Shown here: one piece after another, positions 58,385-64,000 of the stretch
Layout: every line of letters begins with the position of its first letter
Position numbering within the stretch: the first letter of the stretch is position 1
Assembly: GCA_905250075.1 (NCBI GenBank)
Contig: CAJNOP010000009.1
Coordinates: forward strand, 1,569,581 to 1,633,580
Direction of reading: 5' to 3'
DNA from: Rotaria sp. Silwood1
Lineage: Eukaryota; Rotifera; Eurotatoria; Philodinida; Philodinidae
DNA: 64,000 bases
Made by a program: the position numbers and the translations under genes
Notes under the pieces: model-generated
The model's database searches: none
What the model was told of the DNA's origin: nothing
What the model saw: the letters and a program-made list of their open reading frames with translations, nothing else

Positions 58385-60180
58385 TGTTTTAAAAAGAGAA
58401 TTCTATATGTGTATTTGATGACAAGAAGAGAAATATGTTCGCCTACTGATAAATCTGTACTTTTCATCTTCATCATCCTAAATTATCTTATCAGACAAAC
58501 GTGTGCTATAAAAAAGAAACTAAGAATGAAGACGTAAAATTTGAAGTTATCACAGTATTTTGTCCTTATGTCTCATCAGAAAGTAGAAAAAAAAAATAAC
58601 ACGTCACATGTTTACAGTATAAATCAACCGAATTTATTTTCGTCTAATAATTTCAAACTTTATTACAGTGTTGTAAGAGTGTATATTCATTTAGTGTGAA
58701 GAAAATAATTCTATACTGACGTATACACAAGTTTCAATATTGACATTTCTTAAATGGAGTATATCATAACGATATAGACACAAGATAATATGATGTGTAC
58801 AAACGATTTTAAAAAAAAATGGGTGAATAGGAATATGTCTGTGTTGACAATAGATAATAAATCTATATCAGTCATGATCCATGTTTGGAAGAAATTACTG
58901 AATGATATAATTGCTCTAAAATTATATTATTTCAATTATATGGAAATTTCTTATTGAAAAAACAAAACTTACTGATTATTAGTCATTATTTTTTTAAAGT
59001 AAATAACAGAAAATGATGTAAACATTTTAACCATTAAACTGAGTTTTCTACGCTTTAAACATTTAAAATCAGCACCAATGATCAACATGTAGATATGTAA
59101 TTTAAAGGGACACAAACAATAGAGACTTCCCACTTACAGTATTTGACTCGACAACTAAGTAAACATTTTTCACGCATACTTTTGAAATGCAGTTAAAAGC
59201 ATACTAGATGTGAACTTGCTACGACGTATGATGTCTAATTATGTCAATATTTTCACATCTGATACACAAAATATAGGAATCAACAGGTATCCTCTAAGTT
59301 TGTTATAGAAGTCGATGAGAAACAAAGATACTTTAAAATAGTTTTTCTTTCTGAACGGAAAGCATCAGAGAAAAATCTATTATATCAAATAAATATTTTT
59401 ACAAGACTTTGTTTATTCATTTATTTTATCTCATTCAAGAGAAGTACAGTATTGTTTCCCAGATATTCATTGTATTTTGCAGTTTCATGCTTGATAACTA
59501 TATATTTTTAAATCAATCTTTTCTCTCTTGAACTATACTTCTTTACAACCTAATTATGGTCCAGCTTCTAGCATGTTTTGACTGGATTGAAAACTAGATT
59601 TTATTGATGAGGAACGTAGTGCAAAGCATTTTTAAAAATTGAGAATGTACTGCGGTAAACATGATGAATTCTGATATATCGAGTGGCAATGTATACCTTA
59701 TACATTCTTTTGTGATGATATTAACTCTCTTGCTTCTCTTGATGATTTGAAGAAAATTATGAAAACGACTGATTCTTCAATATATTTAACAAATGTATAT
59801 CTTAAAGCACTCAGTGTCATGCTCCTATATTTTACTTATGTTTTAAGTTAAATTAAAGTTAGCAAAGGATATCTGTTTGTCAACATTCAAGTGAATAATT
59901 AATATTCCAGTATCGAAGAATTCACTATGTTTTTTTATATAAATGGAATATATGAGATGGAATATTCAAAACATTTCTCGTAACATTTTGTAAATACCAG
60001 CTTTTTCAATTTTATGCGATCATATTTACGTAGTCTAGATATACAATAACAAGTAAATTTCATATACATATGATACCAATATGCAAGTAGTTTTGGACAC
60101 GTCGTTCAATAGCACACAATTATTCTATGTTTTGCAACGAATTAACTATGTGTTGATGTATCAATACATGAAAATGTATG
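58385..60180. other. Intergenic, nothing recognised
   Basis: AT-rich upstream sequence of the Rab11-like gene. No coding or repeat signal supported. Confidence 0.5.
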
Positions 60181-60182
60181 CC

Positions 60183-61963
60183 TCAATATTGTCTCCATGA
60201 CAAAATAATTCTTTGAAATCCGTATGACTCTAAAAACACTTTCGATGAAAAACTACAAATGAATGTATTCCTAACTATATCATTCAAAATGATAAATGCC
60301 AATGCAAACAGTATGATGGTAATACTTTTTATGATGATGAGTATCAAGATATTCACTATGCTCAAAATCATATATCGTTTCAAACAATTTTTAACAATTT
60401 TACAGAATTCGATCAAACATATCGTGAACAATGATCATGCAATAACATCTATAGTTGTTGTAACAGGTAGTAATAGATTCTGCAATCATTTTCATGTAGC
60501 TGACGATGAAGTTAATTGTCATTCATTAGTATTATTAAGATGTTCATTTCATCGTCATGCATGAGTTTCAACTAAAACAAATTAACTGATATATCTACTG
60601 ATTGAAAAAGTCAATAACGATACGATCAATTGTCTAGATGCTGCCGATGAGTCAAAACTATGTAGAGCCAATAAGCATAAATCTTACATAATAAATTTTT
60701 ACAGTAAGAACGACAGTCATAAATCTTCCATTAATAGTAGAAATTAGTGTAACATGCATCAAAAGTTTATATATGACGATGCTGAGTGGTTTTGTCAAAA
60801 GTACAATCAAACGTTTTACTGTGTGTGTGACAAGATAAATTTGTGGTGTCTGTCAGATGTAGAAAAATTTCTGTGTAAATAACTAATGAATAGAGAAAAA
60901 CGATCGATTACACATATCTTACTTGGTTCAGTTAGCAATTTGTATAATCATATGGTGAAAAGTAATAAAAACAACTTGATGCTTTTTAGTTTCATAATGA
61001 CTAAACCAATGCATCAACATGAACTACATTGCCATTGTGATCTTGATTTACGAATGCAAATAAAACGAGAAGATAAAGTTAATAACAACCACTTACCGTG
61101 TTAACCTCGTTTCTCTATGGTAACATGTGTTAATATCAAGATCAATAACGATTAGCCTTACCATACAAATTTGAACGATGCTGACATTTGATGAACATTA
61201 TTAGCAATAGCTTGTTTCAATTATTAATCATAATGACAAATAAAATAATCATATAATTGAATAATTCTCATATGATTCTGTGAACTTTGATATTTATAAG
61301 GAGATCTGATTAGCTATAGGCAAGATTTGCTAGTATCATTAACATTTCCATTTTTTATGCACATAGTCACTGTAACAGATCCTCGAAAAACTTTTTTATA
61401 GTACGCATAAATCAGAAGTTATGAGTATACCTAATAAAATGTATACGATAAGAGACATCATTGTTGAGAAGAACGTTTATTTTGTAGAGACTGGTACAGA
61501 CAATTTTCAAAACGGAATGTAGTCATATAAACGAATGTGAGAGTAAGCGAAAGGGGCGCCTTTATGACTCATGCAATCAATATCAAAGGTATTACAGTCA
61601 CATTCTACTGCGGTGAATCTGCTAGTGTAACTGTTTTGGTACAAATTTCATTTTTAGACCATTCAAAGACTTGTGAATGACTTCAAACCTATGATTTCCT
61701 CAAATAATATGAACCTAAATTCAGAAAGAGTACAAAATTTCGATTCTAATCTAAGGTTTTAAAATTTCTGTTGATTCTTTCAATTGATCGAACAATGAAG
61801 GAACATTTTTTTGCAAAATTTTCGGGCTATCTATTATTAGATATTTCAATGAACTTAGTACTACTTTTCTTTTTCAATGTAATCGACAGCAGTTTGATCG
61901 ATAACATACTATTCCATATTAATATGTGTTCCTCTAACGCCATATATCATAGTATACTTGCTA
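60183..61963. other. Possible decayed upstream part of the EGF-like gene
   Basis: Broken plus-strand frames at 60259-60564, 60886-61104 and 61771-61995 contain His/Cys-rich pieces (HELHCHCDLDLRM) but cannot be joined. No intact gene. Confidence 0.3.
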
Positions 61964-62107
61964 ATGATGGATCTTTATGTGTTATGTCCTCTTAATAAGT
62001 TTGGTTCGTGTTGTCGATTCAACAAAATAGTTTGTCAACCTTATCAAAACATGACATGTCAAAATGGTTGTCAATGTATGTCTGTCGATGATTATATTGG
62101 ATTTTAA
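61964..62107 (+). pseudogene. EGF-like domain relic
   Basis: The frame reads LCPLNKFGSCCRFNKIVCQP then MTCQNGCQCMSVDDYIG before TAA. The CPLxxFGxxC and C-x(6-8)-C-x-N-G-x-C spacing is EGF-like, of the type common in rotifer surface proteins. One Cys appears shifted and no signal peptide, membrane helix or neighbouring intact repeat joins it. The preceding frame (61771-61995, hydrophobic, ending SLCVMSS) overlaps in another phase, as expected after a frameshift. Confidence 0.45.
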
Positions 62108-62109
62108 GA

Positions 62110-63010
62110 AAATATTCACATGTCTTTGTTCAAAAGATTTCACTAGCAAGTAATGAAAATTATCTTACAATCAAATCATCATGTTATTGCATGAAAACAT
62201 TATTTTACAATCTTCAATGTGTATTCATTTTATGCGAGTGAATGATTCATGTTTTACTGGAACGTTCTAATATTTTCAAGATTCAATTACTTTCTAGTAG
62301 GCAAGTCCATTTCATTTAGATTTCGTTAACCTATATAATCAGAATTTAATAGAATGACAACAAACGAGTAGTGAAATAATATATAACTCTAGCGATTAGT
62401 ACAAATATATATGATCCTTTTTAACGGTGTTTAGTTAAGGAAAGAAATGGTACAAAGAAGTTATGAATAGACTGTTTTTCTAGTTATTCATTTCATGTAG
62501 AAATTTTCAATTCAATGTTGAACATTTTTCATTTTTTTTTTCTCCATCTAACTAATTGTTCTCATCAGGATTCAGGCTCAATTTAAAAAACAACAGCGAT
62601 CACTTAATTATGTTTGCTTATTTTTCTCTTGTTTTCAGGGTTGTATGAAATTATATCACGATTCTTGATTATATATTGTTGGATATTTTATTTCATTTAT
62701 TTCATGCATGTTTACCTTTATTCTATATAGTCTCATCAAAAGTTTAGAAAAACGAATTTTGCAAATCGAACAATCACTCATGAAAAATGATTCAAACCAG
62801 TGTACATGCTCTTATATAGTACTTGTCAAAATAAAGTCCTTAGGTTTTTTTGCAGATCTCTATATATGTATCACTAAATCGTCAGAACACTACTCTTAAT
62901 GTGTATAATCTACGTATTCTATGTTAAACAAATCCAGTTTTATTTGATAGATAAAAAAAAATTATACGAGCGAGAAAAAAGTTCTATAGTTAGTCCACAT
63001 AACATGAAAT
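62110..63010. other. Intergenic, 3' side of the thymosin gene
   Basis: No coding sequence recognised. Probably includes the 3' UTR of the minus-strand thymosin-beta gene near 62950-63010. Confidence 0.45.
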
Positions 63011-63011
63011 A

Positions 63012-63465
63012 TTATGTTGGGTTGTTATGTTTTTCTTCTAAATAAGCCTTTTTTTCAGCGTCAGTTAAACCATCTTTTGGAGGATTTTCAACATGATGTA
63101 AGTCATGTTTACCGCCTTGTACTTCAATTAATACTTTAGCTTGAGTTGTTGATAATGATTCTCCCGGTGGATCAACATGATGTAATTCATGTTTACCACC
63201 TTGTACTTCAAGTAGCATTTTGGCTTGAGTTGTTGATAATGATTCTGCTGGTGGATCAACATGATGTAGTTCATGTTTACCNNNNNNNNNNTGGATCAAC
63301 ATGATGTAGTTCATGTTTACCACCTTGTACTTCAAGTAATACTTTAGCTTGAGTTGTTGATAATGATTCTCCTGGCGGATCAACATGTTTTAATTCATGA
63401 TCATGTTTTGTTACTTCAGCTAAAACAGCTTTTTGAACTGATTCCATTAAATTATTTGTTGCCAT
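63012..63465 (-). CDS. Multi-repeat thymosin-beta/WH2 actin-binding protein, split by an assembly gap
   Basis: Binds G-actin in the cytosol through tandem thymosin-beta repeats, like invertebrate ciboulot/tetrathymosin proteins. The N-terminus MATNNLMESVQKAVLAEVTK is followed by repeats with the core ELHHVDPPGESLSTTQAKVL and a LEVQGGKH linker, in the place of LKxTET...LPxKExIExEK of classical thymosin. At least three full repeats are visible, ending KKAYLEEKHNNPT. Ten N at 63282-63291 interrupt a repeat. The frames on the two sides differ, so the gap is not ten real bases and the repeat number is unknown. Single exon as seen. Repeat copies are nearly identical at DNA level. Confidence 0.85.
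63282..63291. other. Assembly gap (10 N) inside the thymosin-beta repeats
   Basis: Flanked on both sides by near-identical TGGATCAACATGATGTAGTT repeat sequence. Typical of collapsed tandem copies. Confidence 0.95.
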
Positions 63466-63469
63466 GACT

Positions 63470-64000
63470 AAAAATTGATGATTATCTAAAATGAATATTA
63501 TGATTTTGTTTTATTATGCTTTTTTGTAACACTAAATTGAAATCAAGTGTTTTATTTTATTTAAAATCTAAAGTTAAGAACAAGTGGTTTTAATTTGTAT
63601 TTTGATGTAAATATATACATATGCTTCATACGAAATCTACCAATAAGATGTAGATGGAAAAATTCTTTAGATACTATTGAAAGTAACATTTTTTTTTTAT
63701 TTTAAAGAAAATAACTGCATGTAAATATTTTTCTTGTCTCAAATTTTAATGCTTATAAATAAATAAGAAATATTTCTGTTAGCTAAATAAATGATTTTGC
63801 CCAGAAGCTAACTATAAAAGAATTATAAGCTGAGACAAAGTGCATATTGACTTAACAAGACTAAAAGCATGTGCTTTTTATTTACTGATTTTTTTCTATA
63901 ATATCTCGGAAAAAATTGTCGTATGCTGACCGTGAAATAATATTTATATTATCAATCATTGTGTTAAAACATTATTCATCATTTGAATTACTTCATAATA
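63470..64000. other. 5' flank of the thymosin gene
   Basis: AT-rich, no coding sequence recognised; probably contains the promoter. Confidence 0.45.

Overview
This is an AT-rich animal nuclear fragment. Its genes are spliced with short GT-AG introns (mostly about 45-70 bases). The gene set (CELF, TBC1D15-like, CFDP1, RAB21, a Rab11-like GTPase, a thymosin-beta repeat protein) is metazoan. Relics of FG-GAP, LamG-like and EGF-like proteins, many TGTGGG-type stem-loops (TGTGGG is the telomere unit reported for the bdelloid Adineta vaga) and an animal-atypical MetE-like gene together point to a rotifer, most likely a bdelloid. That assignment is inference from content, not a database result.

Layout. 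1.0-1.6 kb: a dihydrofolate reductase-like gene on the minus strand. 1.9-8.6 kb: a repeat-rich block with a large inverted-repeat element, a foldback built from 106-bp satellite units with a TGTGGG stem-loop at its centre, a 2.16-kb hAT-type element nested inside that foldback, and an FG-GAP relic. 12.1-12.8 kb: a small secreted Pro/Ser repeat protein with a visible TATA box and signal peptide. 13.6-17.1 kb: a hAT-type element with an exact 8-bp duplication and a LamG-like relic. 19.6-23.1 kb: an 11-exon CELF/Bruno RNA-binding protein. 26.4-27.2 kb: unexplained exon-like open frames. 27.3-35.6 kb: a compact plus-strand cluster of TBC1D15-like RabGAP, CFDP1/BCNT and RAB21. 38.0-39.3 kb: a cobalamin-independent methionine synthase-like gene on the minus strand. 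40.6-45.1 kb: three more elements with 8-bp target duplications, one still holding a hAT dimerisation motif. 46.7-48.0 kb: an intronless GH27 alpha-galactosidase. 49-50.6 kb: nested foldbacks. 51.0-52.5 kb: an ethanolamine kinase pseudogene. 53.6-54.6 kb: a terminal-inverted-repeat element. 55.9-57.3 kb: a small single-pass membrane protein gene whose reading frame does not close cleanly. 57.5-58.4 kb: a Rab11-like GTPase on the minus strand. 60-62.1 kb: an EGF-like relic. 63.0-63.5 kb: a thymosin-beta repeat gene interrupted by an assembly gap.

The genes do not form one pathway. Three (TBC1D15-like, RAB21, Rab11-like) serve endosomal and vesicle traffic, which may be coincidence. The most distinctive feature is the mobile and structured DNA: five elements with 8-bp direct repeats at their ends, several long foldbacks, and about ten dispersed G-rich/C-rich stem-loops with a telomere-like 6-base period.
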